A DNA stretch of 36,899 nucleotides from the NCBI GenBank assembly GCA_012516065.1, contig JAAYXD010000282.1:1-36899 (forward strand), given 5' to 3'. The notes beneath the pieces were generated by a model that saw only the letters and a program-made list of their open reading frames with translations, made no database searches and was not told the origin of the DNA. The stretch's first letter is position 1; each line of letters starts with the position of its first letter. Below, one piece after another: positions 16,024 to 25,383 of this stretch. Made by a program: the position numbers and the translations under genes. This stretch comes from Clostridiaceae bacterium (lineage in GTDB: Bacteria; Bacillota; Clostridia; DSM-8532).

Positions 16024-16065
16024 CCATGCGTTTTGAATTCCGCATTATATGCCGAAAACGCATGG
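16024..16065. promoter_or_regulatory. Long inverted repeat upstream of the giant surface-protein genes
   Basis: CCATGCGTTTT (16024-16034) and AAAACGCATGG (16055-16065) are perfect complements of 11 bases. The 20-base loop itself contains GCAT...ATGC, so the hairpin may be extended. No T tract follows on the plus strand, which argues against a simple terminator. It lies 59 bases upstream of the TTG start at 16125, within the likely leader or promoter, and may be an operator or leader RNA structure. The rest of the 316-base gap (15809-16124) holds only the upstream terminator and AT-rich sequence. Confidence 0.55.
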
Positions 16066-16124
16066 AACCGGCGTATGTGTATTAAATAAATCGAAGTCTT
16101 ATTTTTACTGCAAGGAGCTGTAAT

Positions 16125-19100
16125 TTGGTTATGAATTATAAATTCCTTAAATTACCGGCAGTGATTCTGACAGTATTTTTACTGATGGGAATGGTATTCC
16201 CGCAGATGCAGCCAAGTTTTGCGAACAACATATTCAATCCTTCCGTTTCATACAATTCCGCGACGGGAAAATGGGATATAAAGTGGATTCCGATAGATGG
16301 AACCGCAACCTTTTCATTGACATGGCACGGGCCTGCGGGAGCTATGCCCGCATATACCGACGAAACTCTTGTGTTTGACGGAAAATACAACGTAGTAAGC
16401 CTTACGTTTCTGCCGGACCATATATATGATTTAACTTTCAGTTTCAAGGATTCGGACGGAAATCCGGTCCAGTTTGTTAACAAATACGGAGAAATTGTGG
16501 ACAAAGAAACGCTGTTCTTCCTGTCAAAGATCACGTTCCAGGGTACGTCGTTCAATGACGCTGCCGTTCTCGGAGGACTCGAGGACGCCGATCCCGATCT
16601 TATACAAAGCGGCGGCCAGACAGTGAGAATTATAAGCGGAAACGACCCTAAAATCACACTCAGGTGGAAAGTGCCGACGATTTGGGAGCCGTCGGTCAAC
16701 GCCGTCCTTTACATTACCGATGAAAATGTTAACCTTGACAGGCTTGAGAGCGGCGGCACATCGCATGTCGATCTTGACTATGCGTATTTTCATATAAGGA
16801 TGTATGAGGTTACAAATATAATAACCGAAAGAATATTTACAACAACGGTCCAGGAAGGAACAGGCGCGATAATAGTAAGCCAGTCGGGCGATCCCGTGCA
16901 GGGCTTCGGAACCGGCGGAAGCGTTACCGCTTCCGACGGGTTTGTTTATTTTACGCTCGACCAGTCCGACGGAATACTGCCCGGAACGGAATATGAGAAC
17001 GTTAATATTAAACTGACATTCCGGTCTGGCCTTTCCGAAGCACCGTTCACGAGGCTCAACTCCGCCTCAGGCAATTTTCCCATTGAGAACAAGGACAATA
17101 TTTTCCAGTCTACAGGCGGTCAGATTACGTCAATTTTCACACCGCTGTGGTTCGAAGCGTCTAAGGTTGACGTCGACAAGCTTGAGCTTAAGGTATACAA
17201 GATAAAAAGCCGGAACTATACCGAACTGTATTATGAAGTACAGGACGCCGGTTCAATTGTGGAACTTTTGGAGAATCCCAGCCAATCAAGCAGCGGCATA
17301 AAGCTGCCCGACGCGAGCATACCGGATACAACGGGCTGGGGAAGCGTTATTGTTGATATTCCAATCGACCGGAACGGCGAGCATCCCCAAAGGTTTTACA
17401 GGTTTGTCGTAACGGACGGGGATTCGCTTACCCCGTTAGGGTCTCTTGCGATAAATTTGCAGCTTCTCGGGAACGATACGGGAAAACCCCCCGTTCCGAG
17501 GGAAATAGAAGCGGAACCGCTTTACAGCGGAAAGCAGGAAGTTTTTTATAAAAACCCGCAGGTGCCTGTTCCGGTAAAAATTCCGCTGTCCGATATAAGA
17601 ATTTCATTTGAAAAACCGCTGGTCTGGATGACGCGGCCGTGGAACGAAATAATAGCAAGCCCGGATGATGATAATGATTTCACATTCCACCTGCTTTTAA
17701 ACACATACCTGTCTGATGACATTAAAGCGGTTGAAACAAGAGAAGTAGGCGATGAAGGGGTTACGGTATATGTGCCCGTGAAAGAGAAGAGGGTGCTCGC
17801 TGTCGGGAAACACCAGCTTAATGAGGACCCGAATGACAGCACGCGCGTCTATTTCGAGATTGACGGTTCGAAGCTGTTTTATGATTATGTGAGGGATGTT
17901 CCGCTGGACTATGAAAACGACGTTGATTACGATATAAACGGCAACGGCGATTATCCTGATTTCCTTCTGCCGAATACCAAATATTACATCAGGATGTTTT
18001 CGACAAGGCTCAGGAACCATGATGATGTTAACTGGGCGTTAAGAGATCAGCTTGATTTTGAAAGCGATATTTCATACATATCTCCGATAACCAGTTTTAC
18101 GACATACCCTACAAGGGAAAAGCCGGTGCCCCTTCCGAACCTTTCACTTGATATCGACTTTGAGCCCGATCCCGATCCTGTGACGGGTAAGCCCGTAATG
18201 AACGGGATTATAGTGGAATTCCCGAAGATATTGAATGACAACGACTGGCTCAATTATACGAATGTTACGCAAGGCAGGCGCATTGCGTACGAGCTTTATA
18301 TAAGCGACAGCCCCGACGAGAGCAGTTTCATCCTGCTCGATTCTCCGTTTCTCGCACCGCTGGAAACGCATTATCCGGACGATAACCCGGACGCCCCGAT
18401 GTCTGCGCTCGTAACGGTCTTTCCGGCAGGCAGCGGCGAGGAGTTAAAGCCAAATACGACTTATTATTTCATGGCACGCGCGAAACTGTATGTCAACGGG
18501 GAAACCGAGCCTTTTATCACAAGCGATCTAACGCCGATAAAATCGATTACAACCCCGAAAACCGATTCGGGGGACCTTGATGATCTGGACAGGGAGCCGA
18601 GGACGCCTGTTGAATTCTCGATAGCAAGAGACAGTGAAGGCGAACTCGAGCTGACCGATTCGAAAGTTACGTTTAACTGGCTGCATGCCGAGAAGGACGT
18701 AACGTATGAGATGGTTGTCACAAGGAAAAAACTCGCGCCGAACGCATCGTCTGATGATTACAAAAATGATCCGTACAATGTGGGCGACGCGTCAACAACG
18801 GGATTTCTGCAGGCATACAGGGATTACATTAACGCCGGAGATTTGGAACTGCATATTAAACTTGACGATTCACAGCTTAAAAGCATTGGTCTTGAATATG
18901 ACCCTGAAACCCGTATTGCAAGGTTCCCGATAAGCCTGCCGTTTTTAAGGCCGAACCACCTTTATTATTTCAGTTTAAGGGCTGTCCGCGGCAGGGGGAC
19001 CGAAGATGCCCGGTACAGCAAATGGGTAAGCATCCCCGTAACGACAAAGATGGTCGCTCCTCCCGATTTCTTTGAAGTCGTAACCGACGTGCAGCTTGGG

Positions 19101-21224
19101 TTTAATATCAGGCTTTACGGAGATATACCGCCCGAAGATGTCGGTATAATGCTTAAGAAGGGATACCAGTCAAGAGCGGCGTATGTTGAGCTGTCAAAGG
19201 CGAAATATACCGTCGTCAGGGATGGAAACACGTATTATATAAGGATTTTCGATCTCGATCCCGATACATGGTACGACATAAGGCCGTTTTATAAAAAAGC
19301 AGACAAAACATACTGGTATGACAGCGACAGCAAGAGCTGGAGCGAGTCGGAAGGCGATCCTGTCACGATGAAGACAAGGAACACATTGAATGAAATTGAA
19401 GTACGTTTTGCCGGAGAAAAACGCTATAAGTATTTCCTCGAACTGAGGACGGACGATGATGAGGGTTATATAACCCTTGAATATAACGCAACAGGCGAAA
19501 CGGACTATGGTTATACCCTCGATGACGGCACGCGCATCGAGTTCTATCTCGAAAAGACAAACGCTTACCTCGAGGAAGGCTTAGAGGATAAATACCTGTA
19601 TTACGCGAAAATCAGCAGCGCGCGCCGCAGGAGAAGCGACGGAACCTACACAAGGCAGCCGCTTTTCAGCAACACGCGCTATTATATAAAGGTTTGGGCG
19701 CATTATATTGAAGACTCGAAGCATATAGGCCCTGTCACGATACGGACCGACTTCAGCCAGAGCGACTACGACAAGGATCATATGAAGGACGAATTACGCG
19801 ACATGTTCGAGACAAAGGCCGACAGCCTCATGCGCAAGCTTTATTTTACCGTTGACGAGAAAAATAAGGCGGTCAACCGCGTTATGCTTAAGGCTTCGAG
19901 GGTATCAAACCTGATGCAGGTATCGGGGTATACCGGTGTTACGGTGGACATATCGAAGGAAAACCCCGAAGCGGCTATTGATGTCATATTAATTCCGTAT
20001 GATATTCTGAAAACTGTACAGGATTACAACAGCCGCCTGACAATTAAGCTGGCGGGCTGCGACATAACCTTAACGCGCGACTCATTCGACCTTGACGCGC
20101 TGAAAAAGCTGTCCGACGCAGTCGGCGTAAAAGAGACTATGCTTGAAATTACGTCTGAACGCAAAGCATCCGGAACGGCGCCGGTACCGTTCGGTTATTC
20201 GTACGCGTCAAAGGTGTATGATATAAAGTTCGTTTCTGTTGGTATGAAACGTACATATGCGGAAATCAACGAGATTATATATGACATACTGAAAGAACCA
20301 GAGGCAAAAGGCCCGTTCAAGTACGGCATCCTTGACAGGGAGCTTGTCAGGCTGCTGGAAAAGGAAACGAACCTTAACTATATGAGCCATGTTGAGCTTG
20401 ACAATATGATTTCCAAAATTATTGACATCGTTGAAGAGGAGCTGTCAATGTATATCAAAGATATTCTTGAAGGCGGGAGAGGCTTTTCCGCTTCAAGGAT
20501 AAGTTATAAGGATGTACCCGGGTTGCCGGGCGGCATTAAGCTTAAAATGGTTCACAGCGGCGCGGGCGCAATGACCGGGCCTTACATGCTCACGCGTGAG
20601 CAGCCTGAATGGCGCGAACCGGAAGGAATAAAGGCATGGATATTCCCGTATGTCGTATTTACCGCATACAAGCCCGGACAATATGCCGTATTTAATCTGC
20701 CGGCAGTGAACATACAGACTCCGGACGGATCGGTTGATCCTGATTTCCGGCTTCTGTCGCAGAAATATGACCTGAGGAAAGCGTTCGGTACGACGTATTT
20801 ATATCCCGGAGATTATGTTTCCGCGGAAAGCGCCGTTCTGCTTTTCGAGATCATAACGGAAACGGGCAGTGAGGTCGAGGGCCTGTCGATACCGGCTAAA
20901 ATAAATTACTATAAGCTTAATGAAATATTCTCCGCTGCTTCGATAAGGCAGAATATAAACCGCGGGCAGGCGGTCTGCCTTGTTGTCGAGATATATTGTT
21001 ATAAAACGGGAATACCTTCGGCGATGTTAAGACCGTCAAAAAGGCTGTATATAAGCAATTCCGATTCGATGCCCGATTATTTGTACAACCGGCTCGTTGT
21101 TGCGCTTGATCTGGGCATTGAAACTCTCGAACCTGGCAATGTTTATACTGCGGAAAAGACGGCAACCGCAGGGGAGCTTATCGAAAAAGTGATATCTGTG
21201 CTCGATTTGCTTGGTGAATGGTGA
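16125..21224 (+). CDS. Giant secreted fibronectin-III-like surface protein with degenerate SLH end
   Basis: 1699 residues starting at TTG 16125, which is spaced 7 bases from AAGGAG (16112-16117); ATG 16131 would be 13 bases away. A signal peptide covers residues 1-34, ending PSFA-NN. The body is beta-rich. Repeated PP/TP-containing joints and TxYYFxxRA strands (TKYYIRMFS, TTYYFMARAK, NHLYYFSLRAV, TRYYIKVWA) mark at least five fibronectin-type-III-like modules. A coiled or helical segment lies near 1230-1500, followed by a C-terminal region with weak SLH character (DYLYNRLVVALDLGIETLEPGN...YTAEKTATAGELIEKVI). It probably sits on the cell surface as an S-layer or matrix component. No enzymatic motif was found. 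Codons are richer in GC (ccg, gcg, gac) than in the transport operon upstream. It is followed 16 bases later by a second protein of the same kind. Confidence 0.78.
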   Translation: MVMNYKFLKLPAVILTVFLLMGMVFPQMQPSFANNIFNPSVSYNSATGKWDIKWIPIDGTATFSLTWHGPAGAMPAYTDETLVFDGKYNVVSLTFLPDHIYDLTFSFKDSDGNPVQFVNKYGEIVDKETLFFLSKITFQGTSFNDAAVLGGLEDADPDLIQSGGQTVRIISGNDPKITLRWKVPTIWEPSVNAVLYITDENVNLDRLESGGTSHVDLDYAYFHIRMYEVTNIITERIFTTTVQEGTGAIIVSQSGDPVQGFGTGGSVTASDGFVYFTLDQSDGILPGTEYENVNIKLTFRSGLSEAPFTRLNSASGNFPIENKDNIFQSTGGQITSIFTPLWFEASKVDVDKLELKVYKIKSRNYTELYYEVQDAGSIVELLENPSQSSSGIKLPDASIPDTTGWGSVIVDIPIDRNGEHPQRFYRFVVTDGDSLTPLGSLAINLQLLGNDTGKPPVPREIEAEPLYSGKQEVFYKNPQVPVPVKIPLSDIRISFEKPLVWMTRPWNEIIASPDDDNDFTFHLLLNTYLSDDIKAVETREVGDEGVTVYVPVKEKRVLAVGKHQLNEDPNDSTRVYFEIDGSKLFYDYVRDVPLDYENDVDYDINGNGDYPDFLLPNTKYYIRMFSTRLRNHDDVNWALRDQLDFESDISYISPITSFTTYPTREKPVPLPNLSLDIDFEPDPDPVTGKPVMNGIIVEFPKILNDNDWLNYTNVTQGRRIAYELYISDSPDESSFILLDSPFLAPLETHYPDDNPDAPMSALVTVFPAGSGEELKPNTTYYFMARAKLYVNGETEPFITSDLTPIKSITTPKTDSGDLDDLDREPRTPVEFSIARDSEGELELTDSKVTFNWLHAEKDVTYEMVVTRKKLAPNASSDDYKNDPYNVGDASTTGFLQAYRDYINAGDLELHIKLDDSQLKSIGLEYDPETRIARFPISLPFLRPNHLYYFSLRAVRGRGTEDARYSKWVSIPVTTKMVAPPDFFEVVTDVQLGFNIRLYGDIPPEDVGIMLKKGYQSRAAYVELSKAKYTVVRDGNTYYIRIFDLDPDTWYDIRPFYKKADKTYWYDSDSKSWSESEGDPVTMKTRNTLNEIEVRFAGEKRYKYFLELRTDDDEGYITLEYNATGETDYGYTLDDGTRIEFYLEKTNAYLEEGLEDKYLYYAKISSARRRRSDGTYTRQPLFSNTRYYIKVWAHYIEDSKHIGPVTIRTDFSQSDYDKDHMKDELRDMFETKADSLMRKLYFTVDEKNKAVNRVMLKASRVSNLMQVSGYTGVTVDISKENPEAAIDVILIPYDILKTVQDYNSRLTIKLAGCDITLTRDSFDLDALKKLSDAVGVKETMLEITSERKASGTAPVPFGYSYASKVYDIKFVSVGMKRTYAEINEIIYDILKEPEAKGPFKYGILDRELVRLLEKETNLNYMSHVELDNMISKIIDIVEEELSMYIKDILEGGRGFSASRISYKDVPGLPGGIKLKMVHSGAGAMTGPYMLTREQPEWREPEGIKAWIFPYVVFTAYKPGQYAVFNLPAVNIQTPDGSVDPDFRLLSQKYDLRKAFGTTYLYPGDYVSAESAVLLFEIITETGSEVEGLSIPAKINYYKLNEIFSAASIRQNINRGQAVCLVVEIYCYKTGIPSAMLRPSKRLYISNSDSMPDYLYNRLVVALDLGIETLEPGNVYTAEKTATAGELIEKVISVLDLLGEW

Positions 21225-21240
21225 TTGGAGGGAACCCGGC

Positions 21241-24200
21241 ATGAGAACAAAAAGCATCATATTGCGCTTAATCGTATGGATTATTATATTGGGAATGCTG
21301 GCTGCTTTCGTTGTGGATTTGGCCCTTGCGCAGGTGATCCCTTCAACGCCGCCGCAGAATTTAAGGGTATCCGATATAGGATATGAGAATGAAGCCGGCC
21401 AGAACTGGTTTGCGGCTTTTTCGTGGAATTTGCCCACGTACCCTCCCGAAGCGACGCAGGATAAGTCACAGACATTTTATTTCAACCGCATCGAAAGGGG
21501 TACCGGAAAAATTATAAATGATGTGGCGCAAATAACATTAGGCAGCACGGCCACCTCTTTTTCAACATCGGGATACGGAATTGAGCTCGAACACGGAACA
21601 ATTTACGAATTATACGGAACTTCGTCTTACACATACGGTGATTTAGGGCAGTATACGTTTACGTCAGGGAAATCAAACCGTGTTAAATTCATTACGCATC
21701 TTGAGTTCGGCGCGGAATTGATTTCAGGAACAAATGAGATAAAAATCGTTTGGGACGACGTATGGGATACGGACGGGCGTATTGACTACCGCATCCTCAT
21801 TTCGGATACGTCGGGATTCACGCAGCCCCCGGCAATTCCGGATATCATAGGCTCGCAGATTGGTACCGAACAGAGCAGGGTGACCGTCTCGGGCGGGCGC
21901 CTTGAATACGTATATACGAATGCGCTTCCGGGCAGGGAATACTCAATCAAGGTTATCCCGCTCGTTAATTCGGATGTTGCCTCTATACCGGCAGAAGAGC
22001 TTCCGGTTGTTCGAGTAAAAACAGAAATCCTTTTAAAAGCAAAGAAAATGGGAGAAACTGCCGATGGCGTAAGGTGGATGCTTTTCTGGGATCCCATCAT
22101 TAAAGGTTCTATAGGCAGCACAACGTTCACAAGAGTTGAATACAAGCTGTACCGGCATGACACGGCGGGGAATGCCACATTTTTCGCTTTGGTTGTCGAC
22201 CGGGACAGATTTGAAATGATCATGAAACCCGAAGATGTCGAAAAATACACGTATTCAATTGAAGCTGTCGCTTACAGGCCGGACGGCTCTTCGGTCCCTT
22301 TCTATTCGTCGACTAAAGTGTCGCTCGTGGAACAGATACCGGAGTATCCGACTGCGCCGGAATTTGTTAAAAGTTTCCCGACAGCAGATCCCGCACCGCT
22401 TGTGTTTGACGACCTGCTGACGTCAAACAGCGCAACGCTTCTTTGGAAAGTGCCTGTTTCCGGCGACGGGAAAGTTGACACCGAGGTTTATTACGATCTT
22501 TATCTCGTTGATAAAATTGAAGAGATGAGCACACTTCCGATAACGAAAAGGATCGGCACAAACATAACCATGACGCGCGCGAATGAGGTCAGGGAACTGG
22601 AAACGGGAAGGCTTATCGGCTACCGTTATACAATAAACGGCCTCAATTCGAACTCGACATATTACGCGGTTCTTATAGCGAAAAAGAACTTTATAATCGA
22701 AAGCGAAGACGGTTTTATGGTGTCGCGCCCGTATGCGTCCGACCCGGCGATAAAGGTAATAATAACGCGCCCCGACGCCGAGATGGACAAACCCATCGCG
22801 CCGCCTTCTCCGCCGTTCAGGCTCAAACCGGGCGACGATTCGATCCGCGGAAACGAAATAATACTGCAGCTTGAAAAATCATGGCTCGAAATGTATCATT
22901 CGGGTTTAAAGAAATGGCTGTATGTCGTCGGCAGGGACGATCCCGAAAGAGGCAGGGAAGAGAGCTATTATAACGAAAACAATTCGTTTGATTATGATGA
23001 TTATGTTCAAAATCAAAACCTTCCGGACGGAGACGCAAACAAGAAACCCGCGAGAACTGTGGATTATCCGGCCGGCTGGCAGGTAAAAATACACTGCGTT
23101 GAGTATGATGATGCCCTTCAGATAGTTAAGTCGATAACCGGAAGGGATTTTGTCTCATACAGCGATCTGAGCCGTAATTATATTTTATCCTTACAAAAGC
23201 AGATTGAACCGGTACCCGTTCCGGATTTGAAACCTGATGAACGGCAGGTTTTCCTGCTTCCCGTACGCAACCTTGATCCTAATACGACATACCTGATTTG
23301 GGTAACCGTATCAAACAGCACGGGGACTCTTGAGTCCGATCCTTCCGATCCGCTGCTTATTACCACACTGCCCGATTTCCCGCCCGTTGTTGAAACGCCT
23401 GTCGTGCCGACGGATCTGAAAGGCATCGCGGCCGATACTTACGTTGATCTGTTCTGGAGTTACCTTCCCGGATACAGCTATAACATAAGCTACGCGGCCG
23501 AAGATGACAGGACGAAGGCTATCGGGACAGTAACGGTTTCCTACGAGCAGCTGCGTTACGAGCCTTCATACAGGATCGCGGCTTTAAATGCGAATACCGT
23601 CTATTATTTCTGGATCCAGGCCCTTGCCCCGTCCGAACGGGGCGGGTTTACCGCGTCCGACTGGAGCAACTCGATCGCAGTGAAAACCGAGCCGTACAAC
23701 CCTCCGCCTAAACCGAGGGGTTTTGGAATAAAGGGTACACCTGACGCGATAACCGAGACAAGTATCTTTTACGAATGGATTCCCGACGAATCGGTTACGT
23801 TCATCCTTGAAATTTCAGAAAACGCCGATTTTTCGGATTCCGTCGAATACAGTGTGAACGGGTCGGAATACCAGGCTACGGGTCTGAAATCGAACTACCG
23901 GTATTTTGCGAGGCTTTATTCATACAGCGCCGCTACGGGTTTACGCTCCGAACCGAGTCATGTCGTGATGGTCGTGACAAGAAAGGGACGCGGCGAATAC
24001 GATGCCGATGTCCCGCTTGATGATATCCCCGTAGGGGACATGCTCGTAATTGACGCGATAGCAATTGACGGCGTTTGGAACGCAAAAGCCGTTGATGTCA
24101 ACGCGCACAGGCTGTCCGAGAAAATCAGGCAGTCGGTCGCCGGTACATTTTCGGTGGATTTGACCGTTCCGCCGCCCGGAACGAAAACGATAAGGCTTGA

Positions 24201-25158
24201 ACTCGGCGGCGAGGTATTGGAAACACTCGCGGGGACAAACCGTACGCTTATTGTCAGAACGCCCGGATTTGATATATATGTTTTCCCCGGATGCTTCCTG
24301 CAGGATACATATTTCAGGCTGAAACAAAGCCTCCGCGGCATATCGTTAAGGATTGACGTGCGTCCGAACCCGGGCGATATAAAGCCTGAGAACAGCATGC
24401 GGCTGATGGCTCCGATAACCGAAATGAAGGTGTACGCGGGGCGTGGCGAAAGCTTCTTCATGCTTGAGGATTTCATAAAACCCGTAAAAGTCATTCTGCC
24501 GATAGAAAATGCCGCCGAAGCGGACAAAATAAAAGCAAGGCATTATGATACGGTACGGTTGAAATGGGATGACGTTGATTACAGATGGATTGCTCAGGAG
24601 CGGAAATTTGCCGTCTATCCGAAAAAAAGCGGCGCTGTCGCGGCTGCAGCACTGAAGCCTGCGAATATTGCCGCGGGAAGCGGGATAGAGCAGACTCTTA
24701 AAAATATTTTTTCAATATACCGGATGCCTTCCGTCAATCCGGACAATCCTGCGCTCGAAAAGGAACTCACCGTGACCGAAGGCATAAAGCATTTAATGGA
24801 TATTATACCGTATGAATACCGGGACGGCGATGTAACGGAAAAGGCATTGAGAGCCGGCCTGCTGCTGCCGGGGAACGCGAACGGAAACGCTCCGTTAACC
24901 AAAGAAGAAGCCGTTTATGCTGCGGTTGCGGTATTACGGAAAAAAACAGGTCAGAATATACCGGATTCAACGTCGATATTGGCTCAAATTCCGAATGCGT
25001 CCGAAATCCGGCCGCAGTACAGGGCAGCAGTTGCTTTCGCGTTAAGCAGCGGGATTGTTGCCGAAAACGGCGGCATATTTTTGCCAAAAGCTCCGATAAC
25101 ACGTTCCGAATTACTGATCATTATTGAAAATATTCTTATCATGGCAGGTGAAATATGA
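21241..25158 (+). CDS. Large secreted fibronectin-III protein with C-terminal SLH-like region
   Basis: 1305 residues from ATG 21241, 8 bases after TTGGAGGG (21226-21233); an in-frame extension to 21211 overlaps the previous gene. Signal peptide about 1-30, ending LALA-Q. Fibronectin-III-like modules start at about residues 35 (TPPQNLRVSD), 375, 730 (VPTDLKGIAADTYVDLFWSY) and 830 (PPPKPRGFGIKGT). Their closing strands look like NSTYYAVLIA, NTVYYFWIQAL and NYRYFARLYS. A non-repetitive beta-rich stretch follows (about 920-1160). Last comes a region with SLH character: RAGLLLPGN...PLTKEEAVYAAVAVLRKKTG, then YRAAVAFALSSGIVAENGG with PITRSELLIIIENIL. It is presumably exported and held on the wall with its partner encoded 16 bases upstream, in one operon. 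Confidence 0.8.
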   Translation: MRTKSIILRLIVWIIILGMLAAFVVDLALAQVIPSTPPQNLRVSDIGYENEAGQNWFAAFSWNLPTYPPEATQDKSQTFYFNRIERGTGKIINDVAQITLGSTATSFSTSGYGIELEHGTIYELYGTSSYTYGDLGQYTFTSGKSNRVKFITHLEFGAELISGTNEIKIVWDDVWDTDGRIDYRILISDTSGFTQPPAIPDIIGSQIGTEQSRVTVSGGRLEYVYTNALPGREYSIKVIPLVNSDVASIPAEELPVVRVKTEILLKAKKMGETADGVRWMLFWDPIIKGSIGSTTFTRVEYKLYRHDTAGNATFFALVVDRDRFEMIMKPEDVEKYTYSIEAVAYRPDGSSVPFYSSTKVSLVEQIPEYPTAPEFVKSFPTADPAPLVFDDLLTSNSATLLWKVPVSGDGKVDTEVYYDLYLVDKIEEMSTLPITKRIGTNITMTRANEVRELETGRLIGYRYTINGLNSNSTYYAVLIAKKNFIIESEDGFMVSRPYASDPAIKVIITRPDAEMDKPIAPPSPPFRLKPGDDSIRGNEIILQLEKSWLEMYHSGLKKWLYVVGRDDPERGREESYYNENNSFDYDDYVQNQNLPDGDANKKPARTVDYPAGWQVKIHCVEYDDALQIVKSITGRDFVSYSDLSRNYILSLQKQIEPVPVPDLKPDERQVFLLPVRNLDPNTTYLIWVTVSNSTGTLESDPSDPLLITTLPDFPPVVETPVVPTDLKGIAADTYVDLFWSYLPGYSYNISYAAEDDRTKAIGTVTVSYEQLRYEPSYRIAALNANTVYYFWIQALAPSERGGFTASDWSNSIAVKTEPYNPPPKPRGFGIKGTPDAITETSIFYEWIPDESVTFILEISENADFSDSVEYSVNGSEYQATGLKSNYRYFARLYSYSAATGLRSEPSHVVMVVTRKGRGEYDADVPLDDIPVGDMLVIDAIAIDGVWNAKAVDVNAHRLSEKIRQSVAGTFSVDLTVPPPGTKTIRLELGGEVLETLAGTNRTLIVRTPGFDIYVFPGCFLQDTYFRLKQSLRGISLRIDVRPNPGDIKPENSMRLMAPITEMKVYAGRGESFFMLEDFIKPVKVILPIENAAEADKIKARHYDTVRLKWDDVDYRWIAQERKFAVYPKKSGAVAAAALKPANIAAGSGIEQTLKNIFSIYRMPSVNPDNPALEKELTVTEGIKHLMDIIPYEYRDGDVTEKALRAGLLLPGNANGNAPLTKEEAVYAAVAVLRKKTGQNIPDSTSILAQIPNASEIRPQYRAAVAFALSSGIVAENGGIFLPKAPITRSELLIIIENILIMAGEI

Positions 25159-25383
25159 TAAAATCAGAGATAGGGATTTGATCGGATTGGAAATTCCGTT
25201 TGTTTTTCCAAAAAGGTAAATATGGTTTAATTTGCTAAAAAGATGTCAATTATTTATAAGGAAGAAGCGGCAAAAACCGCCTTAATAAAGCGATTTGAAA
25301 TTGAACATAATACTATTGGAGAAACTCAGAAAAAAGTCCGATTGGAAAAACAGTTTACATAAGACAAAAAAGGGAGCGAAAAT

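Noticed and set aside
23941-24527. Minus-strand frames of 128 and 189 codons within the second giant surface-protein gene
   Set aside because: They lie entirely antisense to a strongly coding Fn3 protein and resemble no family.
16125-25158. Cohesin/dockerin scaffold genes
   Set aside because: No dockerin calcium-loop duplications (DxNxDGxxN) or cohesin patterns were seen; only Fn3-like and SLH-like segments.
25265-25283. GC hairpin between the surface-protein operon and murA as a terminator
   Set aside because: Only four GC pairs and no T tract on either strand; left as a note in the murA entry.
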